Source: CAVUWL01 sp963700105 (lineage in GTDB: Bacteria > Actinomycetota > Thermoleophilia > Solirubrobacterales > 70-9). From it: a stretch of 64,000 nt of DNA. A model generated the notes under the pieces. It made no database searches. It was not told where the DNA came from and was given only the letters and a program-made list of their open reading frames with translations. The stretch spans positions 62,001-126,000 of the forward strand of contig CAVOWL010000005.1 of assembly GCA_963700105.1 (NCBI GenBank), read 5' to 3'. Positions within the stretch are counted from its first letter, which is position 1. Every line of letters begins with the position of its first letter. A program made the translations under genes and the position numbers. Of the stretch, positions 1 to 9,304 are shown in pieces.

Positions 1-389
1 TCAGAGCCGTTAGTCGCATGCTCCTCGATCGCCATAAATCCGGTAATCGTTTCGCCGCTTCGCAGTCGAGCCGTACGGGGCGTTGGGGTCGGGATCGTTC
101 CCGGAGCGAGGTCAGCCGCGCTCAGCGATCCGTCCCGCACATTCGTCCCTGTGATCGAGTTAGCCTGCAACTGGGCGCTGCCCACTGAACCCGCGGCAAG
201 CTTTTCGCCGGTCACGGCGGCATTCTTGATTTTGGGGGTCGTGACCGCGCTGCTTTTCAGTTGCTTTGTACCGACGCTGTTCTTGGCGAGCTTAGACGCA
301 GCGAATGCAGCACCGCCACCCAGTAAGAGGAACACCGCGATCGAGGACATGACATTGGCATAGTTCAGTCTGCTGCGGATTGTTCTCAT
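1..389 (-). CDS. Secreted hypothetical protein, N-terminal part (runs off window)
   Basis: The reading frame starts at ATG 389 and stays open to the window edge (129 codons seen). An AGGAGG Shine-Dalgarno lies at 396-401, six bases before the start. Residues 1-28 form a signal peptide or membrane anchor (MRTIRSRLNYANVMSSIAVF, then LLLGGGAAFA). Next comes a low-complexity stretch of short repeats such as NSVGTKQLKSSAV and NSITGTNVRDGSL. This layout is typical of a very common exported protein type in Thermoleophilia whose function is unknown; the C-terminal part that would define a subfamily lies outside the window. The reading of the N-terminus is secure, the function is not known. Confidence 0.8.
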   Translation of the reverse strand, partial: MRTIRSRLNYANVMSSIAVFLLLGGGAAFAASKLAKNSVGTKQLKSSAVTTPKIKNAAVTGEKLAAGSVGSAQLQANSITGTNVRDGSLSAADLAPGTIPTPTPRTARLRSGETITGFMAIEEHATNGS

Positions 390-583
390 GGGAGACCTCC
401 TCGGGGTAGATGATGAGGGGAGTCAGCCTATGCCTGAGTCGGCAGCCAGCGCTGAGCAGGGGGTGCCCGTTGAATCGCTAGGTGTAATTCGCAAGCAGGT
501 TGATTCCGAGCAACTCGTTGAGTCGAGCCATTGAAGGACGGGCGACCTAGCGGCGGCTCGGCATCGGGGATAGCATCAGCGGT

Positions 584-1453
584 ATGGAGGAGGGGTCCGC
601 AGCCGTGCGGGAGAAGCTCACGTTGTGGCAGCGCATGGGGCTTCGCAAGCTGCGGAAGGATGCCGGGCGCAGCGGCGCCGAACCGCTCCAGCCCGAGGAC
701 TGGAGCGCCTACTACGGGATGGAAAACTCCCTAATGATGCGTGCGTTGCGCACGTTCTGGCGCGCGCTGCCAAGCAGTCCACGTTGCGGTCGCTGCGGCG
801 CTCCGTTTGCTGGATTCGGCCGCTTCCTGGTAGGGCCGCTCGGCTACAAGCCCTCGCGCAAGAACCCTACGGTCTGTGCGGCCTGTGTCGAGACGTCGCC
901 CCCCGGTGGGATGACCATGCGGGCCGGGATTCTCTTTGCTGACATCCGCGGCTTCACCTCGCAAAGCGAGTCCAGCGATCCCGAGGAGATGTCGCTGCTC
1001 CTGCGCCGCTTCTACCGCTGCGCGGAGGATGTGCTTTTCCCCGACGCAATCATCGACAAGCTGATCGGCGACGAGGTGATGGCGCTCTACCTTCCGGATG
1101 TCCTGCGCAACGTCGACCCGGATCACGTCTCGGCGTTGATGCTCGACCATGCCCGCGGGTTGCTGCAGGCGGTCGGCTACGGCAGCGAGGCCGGGCCCTT
1201 CGTCGAGATGGGCGTTGGGATGGACGTCGGCGAAGCGTTCGTCGGCAACATTGGCGAACGCGCCCTGTATGACTTCACTGCGGTCGGCGACGTAGTCAAC
1301 ACCGCCTCTCGCCTGCAGGGCGAGGCGGAGGGTGGCGAGATCATCCTCTCTGAGAGCGTCGCGGCGGGCCTGCCAGAGCCGGTCGGCAGCCGCGAGGAAC
1401 TGGCCCTAAAGGGGAAGAGCGGGCGTCAGGTCGCCTACAGGGTGGCTGCCTAG
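584..1453 (+). CDS. Class III adenylate/guanylate cyclase domain protein
   Basis: Predicted cytosolic nucleotide cyclase making cAMP (or cGMP) from the NTP. The catalytic domain spans about residues 112-289. Visible key residues are the metal aspartates D120 (FADIRGFT) and D163 (KLIGDE), the base-selecting K159 and D230 (DFTAVGD), and the transition-state pair N239 and R243 (VVNTASRL). The set is complete and the K/D pair predicts ATP. Upstream, C68-x2-C71 and C98-x2-C101 form a possible zinc site. There is no membrane segment, so this is a soluble cyclase with a small N-terminal sensor or zinc module. ATG 584 has little upstream signal; GTG 605, preceded by GGAGGAGG at 586-593, is an equally good start. 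It converges on the secreted-protein gene at 1643-2500. Confidence 0.85.
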   Translation: MEEGSAAVREKLTLWQRMGLRKLRKDAGRSGAEPLQPEDWSAYYGMENSLMMRALRTFWRALPSSPRCGRCGAPFAGFGRFLVGPLGYKPSRKNPTVCAACVETSPPGGMTMRAGILFADIRGFTSQSESSDPEEMSLLLRRFYRCAEDVLFPDAIIDKLIGDEVMALYLPDVLRNVDPDHVSALMLDHARGLLQAVGYGSEAGPFVEMGVGMDVGEAFVGNIGERALYDFTAVGDVVNTASRLQGEAEGGEIILSESVAAGLPEPVGSREELALKGKSGRQVAYRVAA

Positions 1454-1642
1454 GGCTCACCAAAGACCCTACACAACGCCGATCGACAACTGGCTGAAGA
1501 GAGTTCGTAGGTTAGTGAGCACAGAGCTATGTGGACCCGTGCCTCTCTTCCTGAGCTGCCTTGGAAATGACTTTGAAGGCTGACCTCCTCAGATCCACTC
1601 CCAAGGAACCCGAAGCCTGTAAACGAGCCTCACCCACGGCTT

Positions 1643-2500
1643 TTATTTCTTCCGGTGATGCCTTTCGAACGTCGGCGAGAGATTCCAGCTGAAGCTAGCC
1701 GTGCCCACCGGTTCGGTGTCGTTGGAGCAATTCACCGCCTCGACCGAGTGACACAGCGCCAGCGTGGCGAATTCGCTCATCCAGCCGCCGCCGAAGTCAA
1801 AGCAGGCCTCCGGGATCGTCTCGTCGGCACAGCTGAGGTATGCCGGTAACGAGCGGCTATCGGAGAGCTTCAACGTGTCGGGTATGGGCACCGGGCCGCT
1901 GGATGCCGATGCCCCCACCGTTGGAGGGGGTTTTACCTCTTCGTCCCCGCTGAATTCGGTCGTTGCCCCATAGCCGATCACGACCGCATACCTGCAGGTG
2001 CTCTTTCGGTGATCGATCGCAAGGAAAGCCGCTCCGTAGCCCGGAAGGTCGTTTGTAACGGGGCCGTTGTAGGTCTCCTGACCGGTAAACCCATCCCCGG
2101 TGTTGTTGAATGTGTCTGCGACTGAGACGTTGCCGCCGCTGACCTTTCCGTCAAAGAGGGTGTCCTTCCTGCCGAGGTCCTTCTCGTCCAGATTGACCTT
2201 CAGCCCAGTCGCGACGCGGTTCAGGGTGATGGTCTCGATCCCGCCCTGGCCGGGATCTTCTCCCGTGGCGGCCACGGCGAACGCCATCTGGGCGGAGCCG
2301 TGGAAGGACTTCACCCCCGCCAGAGAGGCGCAGGCACTGGCCCCGGCAGGCATCACCGCCCCCACAGCCAGCGACAGGCCGAGACCGAGGGTCAGTCTGA
2401 GCGCCCAGGTGCGGCTGCGGGATTGCCTAATAGGGCTCCTGTCCAACTCCCCGGCGCCGAAGACCGACCGAATGGGAGCGATTCCTCCTCCAAGGCGCAT
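1643..2500 (-). CDS. Secreted hypothetical protein, copy 1 of a paralogous pair
   Basis: A 285-residue exported protein of a family I do not recognise. A signal peptide lies at about residues 30-56 (TWALRLTLGLGLSLAVGAVM, then a small-residue cleavage region). The mature part carries several cysteines (CASLAG, CRYAVV, CADET, CFDFGG, CHSVEAVNC) that could form disulfides, a beta-rich core, and a short basic end, ERHHRKK. It is a close paralog of the 32135-32995 gene, sharing KSFHGxAxMAFAVAATGED and TTEFSGDEEVKP, and the similarity continues into non-coding DNA upstream of both genes. Both copies lie downstream of a giant-protein operon on the same strand. Function unknown. Confidence 0.75.
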   Translation of the reverse strand: MRLGGGIAPIRSVFGAGELDRSPIRQSRSRTWALRLTLGLGLSLAVGAVMPAGASACASLAGVKSFHGSAQMAFAVAATGEDPGQGGIETITLNRVATGLKVNLDEKDLGRKDTLFDGKVSGGNVSVADTFNNTGDGFTGQETYNGPVTNDLPGYGAAFLAIDHRKSTCRYAVVIGYGATTEFSGDEEVKPPPTVGASASSGPVPIPDTLKLSDSRSLPAYLSCADETIPEACFDFGGGWMSEFATLALCHSVEAVNCSNDTEPVGTASFSWNLSPTFERHHRKK

Positions 2501-2584
2501 GGCCCCCGACTATGCACGCTCCTCCCCTGAGCGTCAAGCGGACCAGATTCTCCCTGAGGCTTCAGCCCTGGCGACCACGAGCTG

Positions 2585-2640
2585 GACCTCGCCGGCAGGA
2601 CTCTTCGGTCCGATCGGTTTTGCAGGACTCTTATGAGTGG
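2585..2640. repeat. Short duplicate of DNA flanking tRNA-Val
   Basis: This stretch matches 33301-33358 closely (shared cores gacctcgccggc and cggttttgcaggact, then tgagtgg). The match stops within the first few bases of the 3' end of tRNA-Val in the other copy. The tRNA itself is absent here. It marks the edge of a duplicated segment that also holds the secreted-protein paralog. Confidence 0.6.
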
Positions 2641-3068
2641 ACCTAAGTGGACACCACTCCAACCCTCCAGCACCCCTGGAGGCATTGCTGAATGACGCAT
2701 CCAGCGATGCCGAAGCCCGTCGCATGGCGACCGAGGACAGTCGAACTTGCGCCTCGGAATCCCCTGGCGAACCGGTCGGCACCGCCCATCCACGGCAAGG
2801 ACGGATCATCGACGCTATCTGGCATGTGCTGAGTGAAAGGGGCGAGCCCATGCAGGCCCGTGATGTGCACGCGCAAGTCGAAACGTTCCTGGGCGAACCG
2901 GTGCGATGGGCGTCCGTCAAGGCAACGCTCGCCGGCAATCTCAAGGGACCGGCCTCCAGATTTGTGCGGGTAGCTCGAGGACGCTACGGCGTTCCCCCGC
3001 CTCCCGGCATACATTCGATCGAGGAGCGACCGTCGACGCGTCCCAAGCGGGCGCCAAAGTCCGCTTGA
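2637..3068 (+). CDS. HARE-HTH-like winged-helix protein
   Basis: A 143-residue protein. Residues about 53-117 (from RQGRIIDAIWHVLSERGEPM to SRFVRVARGRYGV) resemble the HARE-HTH winged helix, a domain found with restriction enzymes and chromatin or RNA polymerase factors, where it may sense modified DNA. The N-terminal 50 residues are low in complexity and the C-terminus is basic and proline-rich. GTG 2637 falls at the very end of the duplicated flank described at 2585-2640; ATG 2724 is an alternative that keeps the whole domain. No partner enzyme lies beside it, so it may be a stranded fragment of a larger gene. The family call is moderate and the function unknown. Confidence 0.5.
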   Translation: MDLSGHHSNPPAPLEALLNDASSDAEARRMATEDSRTCASESPGEPVGTAHPRQGRIIDAIWHVLSERGEPMQARDVHAQVETFLGEPVRWASVKATLAGNLKGPASRFVRVARGRYGVPPPPGIHSIEERPSTRPKRAPKSA

Positions 3069-3883
3069 AGCGGCCAGCCCACGCAAGCACTGACGCAACC
3101 CCAAGCGGGCGTGAGTCGCCGGGCGACCGCGACGATGGTTCCTCGTCTCTCAATCCAGGAGCGTGAGCCGTGTGCGTCGAGGCGCTCGCGTTCCGGAGTA
3201 AGAATCGAATGCGGGATCCTCGCGGTCGACAGCAACTTGGGTAAGCAGTGTCACGACCGGCCGGCCCGGGAGCGCATTGCCAGCAGTTGATCAAGCAGAC
3301 ACCCGATCTTCCCCTCAGACCCAGCGCCGAGCACGGCACGGGGGTGCGGGCGCACCTCGGCGTAGGACTCAGCTTGAAGTGCCAGCAGACCCACCCGGGG
3401 GCCGTTGCCGTGAGTCACGACAAACTCATACTCGCGCGCCACTTGACTCAACGACGCGCCCGCCAGGCGATTTGCGACGCTGGGAGCGGCCAAGCAGGGG
3501 TGCGATGGAGTCTGTGCCAGACCCTGGAACGGAGAGAGGCGCTCGCGGGCAGCGCCCGGACGGACCCGCCTTGGGTTGATCGACGCCTTTGAGACTACTC
3601 CTCGGGAAGTGGGAGTCGGAGATCGCCCCTGCTTGACACGGCAACTACATTGGGGTGTGGAGGGCGCAGCGTGAGGTCAGCCCGGCTGGCAGCACGACCC
3701 TGACTTCCGAGAGTCGATCAAACTCGGAGGTCTTTGTGCCCAACGCCGATACTCACGGATCCGCGATCCGCCAGCCCGCCCCGAGGCTCCAATGGATTTT
3801 CCGTGCGCCATCCCAAGCTTCGAGCTCGTGCTCATCCTCACCGCTCGCTGCGATTCCGCGCCGACCACATCTGAGGTGATGCT
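3069..3883. other. Gene-poor stretch with a carbamate kinase remnant
   Basis: About 815 bases hold no intact gene that I can support. The only recognisable content is the minus-strand arcC fragment listed separately. The rest shows short overlapping frames on both strands without family resemblance. Confidence 0.5.
3251..3493 (-). pseudogene. Carbamate kinase (ArcC-like) fragment
   Basis: The minus-strand translation reads REYEFVVTHGNGPRVGLL, then ALQAESYAEVRPHPRAVLGA and GSEGKIGCLLDQLL. This matches the HGNGPQVGLLALQ region of carbamate kinase, the enzyme that makes ATP from carbamoyl phosphate and ADP. Only about 55-60 of the roughly 310 residues are recognisable. The N-terminal GGNA region and the rest of the kinase are missing and the frame runs into unrelated sequence on both sides. 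No arginine deiminase or ornithine carbamoyltransferase gene lies nearby. It is best read as a decayed remnant. Confidence 0.6.
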
Positions 3884-5536
3884 GTGGGCTTATTGACGCG
3901 ACCGCAAGCAACGCCCCGCGGGGATCGAAATGCTCGCCGTTGGGCTGTCCTGGTGGTGCTTTGTTCCTCGGTGGTGATCGTCAATCTGGATAACACCATC
4001 CTCAACGTGGCACTGCCGACTCTCGTGCGCAAGCTCCATGCAACATCGAGCGAACTGCAGTGGATCGTCGATTCCTACGCGATGGTCTTTGCGGGGCTGG
4101 TGCTCGTCGGTGGCAGCCTCGCCGACCGGTTTGGGCGCAAGCGGTTCTTTCTGATGGGGTTGACGGTGTTCGCGTGCGGATCGATCGGCGCCGCCTTTTC
4201 AGGTTCGGTGCATCTGTTGATCGGGTGGCGAGCAGTCATGGGAGTCGGTGCTGCCCTGACGATGCCCGCGACGCTCTCGATCATCAACGACGTGTTTCGC
4301 GATCCCGCCGAACGGGCTCGAGCGATCGGTGCATGGGCCGGGGCCGCTGGACTCGGGATCGCGCTCGGTCCGATCACCGGCGGCCTGCTGCTCTCGAGGT
4401 TCTGGTGGGGGTCGGTATTTCTCATCAATGTCCCGATCGTGATTGGAGGGGTCGTCGGGGCCCTGATGCTGGTGCCGGACTCCAAGAACCCGGCCGCTGA
4501 GCCCCCTGATCCGGTCGGCGCGACACTGTCGATCGCCGGCCTGGGCCTGCTGCTGTGGGCGATCATCGAGGCTCCTACGCGCGGCTGGAGCTCGCCCGCT
4601 GTTGTCGGGGCGGGCGTTGCCAGTCTTGCGGTGCTCGGTAGCTTCGTCGCGTGGGAGGCCCATAGCAAGCACCCGATGCTCAAGCTCGAGTTCTTTCGCG
4701 ACCGGCGCTTCTCTGCGGCGGCTTCGGGCGAGTGCCTGGGGGTCTTCGGGCTGATGGGGGCATTGTTTGTGCTGACCCAGTTCCTGCAGTTCGACCTCGG
4801 TTTATCACCACTGCAGGCGGGTCTGCGGATTCTGCCGATGGCCGCCACACTGGTGGTGACCGCCTCGCTGGCGCCGATCCTCGCAAGAGTCATCGGAGCG
4901 AAGTTCACCGCTGCGGCCGGCCTAACCGCGATCGCGGGTGGCCTTTGGCAGATCTCAGCGGCGGCAACGCTCGCGACGAGCTACGGGGACGTGCTGCCTG
5001 GCCTTTTGCTCATCGGCTTGGGCGCCGGTCTAATGATGCCGACGGCGACGAACTCAGTTATCGGCTCGGTGCCGCAGGGCGACGCTGGAGTTGGGTCGGC
5101 CACCAACGTCGTGGCGATCCAGGTCGGCGGCGCACTCGGCGTCGCCGTCATCGGAAGCCTACTGGCGACGCGATACCAGAACCACATCTCATCCGCGCTC
5201 GCCCTCCGGCACGTGCCGGACGCCGCCATGCACACGATCCTCGGCTCCTTCGGCGGCGCGCTTGCGGTTGCGACCAGGGCGGGCGGAACCACCGGCGCCC
5301 TGTTAGCGCAGGCCGCCCGCACCGCGTTCATGAGTGGCGTGGAGGTATCGCTGGCCGCGGGCACCCTCGCAGCCCTCGTCGGCGCTCTCCTTGTACTCGC
5401 CCGCCTACCGTCGCAGACCGCCCGACATTCGCCAGACTCCGGGGTGGATACCAGGCGCCAATCACCCGCGTCACTTCAGGGGCGCCTTCCGAGCCCAACA
5501 TCCCCGAGAGCAATCTCCCGCCACGGCCATGCGTAA
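3884..5536 (+). CDS. MFS drug exporter, DHA2 (EmrB/QacA) family, 14 TM
   Basis: An inner-membrane proton-coupled exporter of 550 residues, the usual size for 14-helix DHA2 transporters. Helix 1 starts near residue 20 and carries the DHA2 signature LDNTILNVALPTL. Motif A (GGSLADRFGRKR) is at 77-88 and the antiporter motif C (GIALGPITGG) at about 158-167. About 50 hydrophilic residues follow the last helix. The start is GTG 3884. The substrate cannot be told from sequence; lipophilic drugs or cell-made metabolites are usual for the family. No TetR or MarR regulator flanks it, but a truncated relative follows at 6079. Family assignment is firm. Confidence 0.9.
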   Translation: MGLLTRPQATPRGDRNARRWAVLVVLCSSVVIVNLDNTILNVALPTLVRKLHATSSELQWIVDSYAMVFAGLVLVGGSLADRFGRKRFFLMGLTVFACGSIGAAFSGSVHLLIGWRAVMGVGAALTMPATLSIINDVFRDPAERARAIGAWAGAAGLGIALGPITGGLLLSRFWWGSVFLINVPIVIGGVVGALMLVPDSKNPAAEPPDPVGATLSIAGLGLLLWAIIEAPTRGWSSPAVVGAGVASLAVLGSFVAWEAHSKHPMLKLEFFRDRRFSAAASGECLGVFGLMGALFVLTQFLQFDLGLSPLQAGLRILPMAATLVVTASLAPILARVIGAKFTAAAGLTAIAGGLWQISAAATLATSYGDVLPGLLLIGLGAGLMMPTATNSVIGSVPQGDAGVGSATNVVAIQVGGALGVAVIGSLLATRYQNHISSALALRHVPDAAMHTILGSFGGALAVATRAGGTTGALLAQAARTAFMSGVEVSLAAGTLAALVGALLVLARLPSQTARHSPDSGVDTRRQSPASLQGRLPSPTSPRAISRHGHA

Positions 5537-6078
5537 CCAGAGCGCTCTTAGCCACCAAGAACCGCTTCGTTGCCTCCATGCTCGACGCGGGTTACATGCA
5601 CCGGAGCCAGATCATTGCCGGAGGCGCGCTGAAGCGGAATCAAGACGATCACTTGAGTGCCGACTAGATGATGCGCAAGTCTCACGGTCCCAACGTCAAC
5701 TCGGGAGTCTCACTAGCTACGTGGAGCGCGCCCCCTTTCGGAGCGATGCGAGCGCCCTATGACTCACGCGCCGCATTTGTGCGTTGGACAGGACCACTCG
5801 TTGGCGCTCCGGCGCGCCAAACGCCCGCTTAGCCCGGCTATAAGCAGAAGTCTGAACTCCGGAGTTGCCCCAGTTTCGACAGCAGGCTTTGCTCGCGCCC
5901 AAGCGTGCATATGCTCGTGGGAGTAGAAGGGCGTTTATCGTGAGACTGGCCGCGTGCGGGGCGGGCAGCGCGATGGACTTCCGAAATGCTCACGCGCCCT
6001 GATGAGCGAAGGAGATATCTGTCACGTGCGGTGGTCGATGCGCCCAAAGCCTTCACCAGCTATCAGCGGGCACAGGCC
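5537..6078. other. Intergenic stretch, no supported gene
   Basis: About 540 bases between the MFS exporter and its truncated relative. Short frames occur on both strands but none shows family resemblance or a good start. I see no clear terminator or operator. Confidence 0.4.
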
Positions 6079-6315
6079 ATGAGTTCCACCGTGGCTGACC
6101 CTCGGGGTGTTGGATCGCGCAGGTGGTGGGCACTCGGAGCGGTGTTCGTGACGATCTTGTGCGTGGGCATCGACAGCACGGTCCTCAGTGTGGCTCTTCC
6201 TACGCTGGCGAAGGCGCTGGACGCGTCCGAGTCCGACCTGCAGTGGTTCTCCTCGGGGTACTTCCTCGTCCTCGCGGCAGCGATGCTTCCAGCCGGCCTG
6301 CTGGGTGACCGTTTT
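6079..6315 (+). pseudogene. Truncated MFS transporter (first two helices only)
   Basis: From ATG 6079 the frame encodes MSSTVADPRG, then a first helix ending in the DHA2 signature GIDSTVLSVALPTLAKALDA, then SESDLQWFSSGYFLVLAAAM and GLLGDRF. The resemblance stops abruptly inside motif A, where GRR should follow GDRF; unrelated sequence continues the frame to 6474. About 78 of roughly 500 residues remain, so it cannot transport. The breakpoint at about 6315 lies some 215 bases from the end of giant-protein operon 1 and probably marks where that block joined. Confidence 0.75.
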
Positions 6316-6530
6316 GCGGCATTGCACTCAGGGACTACCAAATCGATGCAACCGTCCTCGACGTCGACGGGGCAGGAGGGGCCCTGTTCAATCAAGGGAT
6401 TCATCGGGGCCACTCCTGTCCAAGAGACTTCCGATACCGAAGACGCCACGGCTGGGTGGTGGTACCAGGGGTAATGCAGCTGGCTTTCATTGGTATTGAT
6501 CACACCTTCATCAGACTGGGGTGCAAACCC

Positions 6531-9304
6531 TCAGTGATGGAGCCGACGAAGGTTTCGCTTGGCCTTCTTCTCGGCGCTTTTTCCCTTACACGCGGTTTTG
6601 GTTTTAACCTGTTGGGCCTCTGTCTCGCCATTTTGGGCGGTAAATTCGATAGCTGAGACGGTCGGGGAGCCGCAGAGGTCCTGGGTATTCGAGAGGTAAC
6701 CCTGGCCGCCGCCGAAGAGTGTGAAGCGGAAGTGCCCAATCGGAGCGTCGGGCACAATAGGGACCACGGTTTTCAGGCGACCATTTTGGACCGAGGAAGA
6801 TTCCGCCTCCGGCATCAGGGTCACCTGGCCCCCGAGGATGAAGGCGAGGTGAGGCAGAACGCCGAAACCCGACACCGCATAGACGGGACCCCTGAGGGGC
6901 TTTTCAAGCAGTGGAGTTTCGGTGACCGCTTCGCCGATCGCCTGGCGCCCAGCACATTGGTCTGAAGCGAGTTCGGAGCGATCGCAGATGTTTCTAGGTG
7001 GCGCTGGTCGATCTCAAAAACCTTCGGGAGGATGACTGAAAGGGACTTGATGTTGGCATCCCCGGGACGAGTGTTGAGTTCGATCGCGAGGCTCGGGTCT
7101 CGGCTGCGCTTAGTCGCCTTGTGGCCGCCGAGCTGGGTGATTGACATCCTTGGAGCGAAACTGAGGGCTTCACAGTTGACCGCATGAAAATAGGAAGAAA
7201 ACTGTGCGACCGTACCCTGGTCGCCGACGCCCTCGGACGCGACAGAGAAGGGACTGCAGTTGGTGGGATTAATCATGAACTTTTCACGGTCGATGTTGAC
7301 CTGGATTGAGCGGAGACGAAGTGGAATACCGCCAATGATCTTGGGCACGGCTTCTGAATCGGCGATCACGTGCGCGTCAAGTGGGTCGATATGAAGGGCA
7401 ACCCGAACCACGACGGTGCCATAGTCGTAGGGGCCAGCGAGGGCAGGTGTAATCGCGACGAGTGATAGAGGGGCGCCCTTGAAGGGACCGGCGAAGTAGA
7501 TCCTGCCGATCGCGTGGAAGGGATGCGAGCCGGGCCCGGCAGCGACATCGGACGTACCGATTTCCGAGCTTGCCGGACAGCTCGGGCTTTTCTCCTCCGT
7601 CCGTCCCGGAGTCTGGCTGGCCTGAACGATCGAGGCTTCAGGGCAATAGGTGACTCCATGCAAATTTGCGGTAAGACCAGGGGGCAGCGTGAAATTCAGA
7701 TCGCCGAGGTATTGATCACCATCTTCGCGATTGAGGAGGAGGGTGAAAGAGCTGAAAGCCCCCGCAGTGGGGTTTGAAGTGCCAGCTTCGAGAGACGGGC
7801 TGAAGGGACGAATCTGACCGGGACATTGAGAACCATGCGGACCAGATTCAATTCCAAAGATCTGAGTTGATGTTTGATCGGCGCGAGACGAATCCCATGG
7901 AAAGAAATCACCGCTGACGGTGTAGATCGTGCAAGCGATTGGAGTGGCTATCAGCGCACGTTCGCCAGAGAAAAGATGGAGCTGGAACGTTTCGAAGGGA
8001 AGTTGGGGAAGATTTTCGAAACTCGCGACGAGCTGGCCCGTTTCAGGATTGGGACTAAAGGAGCCGACTAGCTTGATATTCATGCCGAATCCTGACGCGA
8101 TCAAAAAAAGACGATACTGATTTCCCGGTTGTGGTTCCCCTATATATACGGAGCCGATCAAGGGTCCGTTGAGGGTGGGAGAGCCAATCGCGAAGGTACC
8201 GATCTTGGACTGGTCAGGACATTCCGCCGGTCCTTCGGACCCGAAGTTTGCCTCCGACTGCGTGCATTCGCTCTGGCCGTCAGCAGCGTCGGGGTTGATC
8301 GTCAAACCCGGTGGAAACGTAACGATCGACGATCTGATCTCGGATGCCGATGCGGCGTGACCCTCAAATTGAGGAGCCCTCAATTCTAGATTAAGGCCCG
8401 AGGGAGAGTCAGCTTGAGTGGAGGTGGGGCTGACTTCGAGAACAGGATTGAACGTCAGATCTTCACACCCGGTAATCGCGGGATAACTACTTGTTTCCCT
8501 GGAGCGTCGTTCTGGGTCCTGGTAGGTTTGGACTTCGAGGGTAGTGGTCAACGGTTCTTCGGAGCAAACCGTCGGATTGTCTGTTAGCGGCCTGTCGGGG
8601 ATCGTCGGCGTTACGCCCGAGGTGCAGCTGGTATCTGAAAGTCCGGCGCAGCCGGCAGGTTCCCCCGGGGCCCCTTTGAAGAAACGTTGAGAATTATGGC
8701 TTTCGTCAGCGGGGAAGCCCCAGAACGTGAGCGATGCACTTGCTAACGGTGTAAGTTGGGTGATGTTTTGGACTGTAAAGCGCAGTCCATAGTCTTCTCC
8801 AGTGCGCACAGTAACCGGAATGGCAATTGGAATATCAAGGGTAGGAACTATAAAGGCGAAAAGAGCTGTGTCGTCGTTTTGAGGAACAAGATTGTAGATA
8901 GGTGCGGTACCGAGTAGATAGTCGGGGTTTCCCTCGTAGTTGGCATGGAGCGTAATGAGACCAGCCTGCGCATCGGAGGGACATTCGTCGAGAGCGAATG
9001 CGGAGGTGCCGCATTGGGTAATCGCGTTGGTGTTGCCGAAGAGCCCCTGCGGAGCATTGAATATCACATTCTTGGCAACTTCCGGGGAGCCGGGTTCGTG
9101 CAAAACGAAGCTGGTTTCGAGATCCGGATGGCCACCGGCTTGTCCCGTCGTACTCGTAGTAATGAACGACTTAATTGCCTCACTAGCCTGGGCAGGAGCT
9201 GCAAAAGCGGTCAACGCAATTAGAGTCGCAGCGACTACTATCGCCGAATAATAACGTCCTATCGTAGGTATAAATGGATTCAATGGACGATCACCGCGAT
9301 TCAT
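6531..9304 (-). pseudogene. Giant exported 'B' protein (type I), frameshifted near its end (B1)
   Basis: This is the last gene of operon 1. ATG 9304 overlaps the stop of the upstream gene as ATGA, with a GGAGGT Shine-Dalgarno at 9310-9315. Signal peptide at about residues 18-40 (YSAIVVAATLIALTAFAAPA). The B module follows, with AGGHPDLETSFVL, INPDAADGQSECTQ, GPYDYGTVVVRVALHIDP and INPTNCSPF. The frame is intact to FEIDQRHL at about 6998, then a single missing base shifts it to a stop at 6821. The lost end continues in the next frame from DRSELASDQCAGR to 6531, ending in a basic tail (CKGKSAEKKAKRNLRRLHH). Comparison with the intact relative at 34211-37006 locates the lesion at 6993-6998. As sequenced, the product loses its last ~150 residues and tail. 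Confidence 0.75.

Noticed and set aside
4075..4908. Long minus-strand frame opposite the MFS exporter
   Set aside because: It is antisense to a strongly supported transporter, has Pro/Arg/Ser-rich shadow composition and no family resemblance.
6993..6998. Programmed -1 frameshifting in the B gene
   Set aside because: No slippery heptamer or obvious downstream structure is visible, and the intact relative needs no shift, so a simple one-base deletion is more likely.
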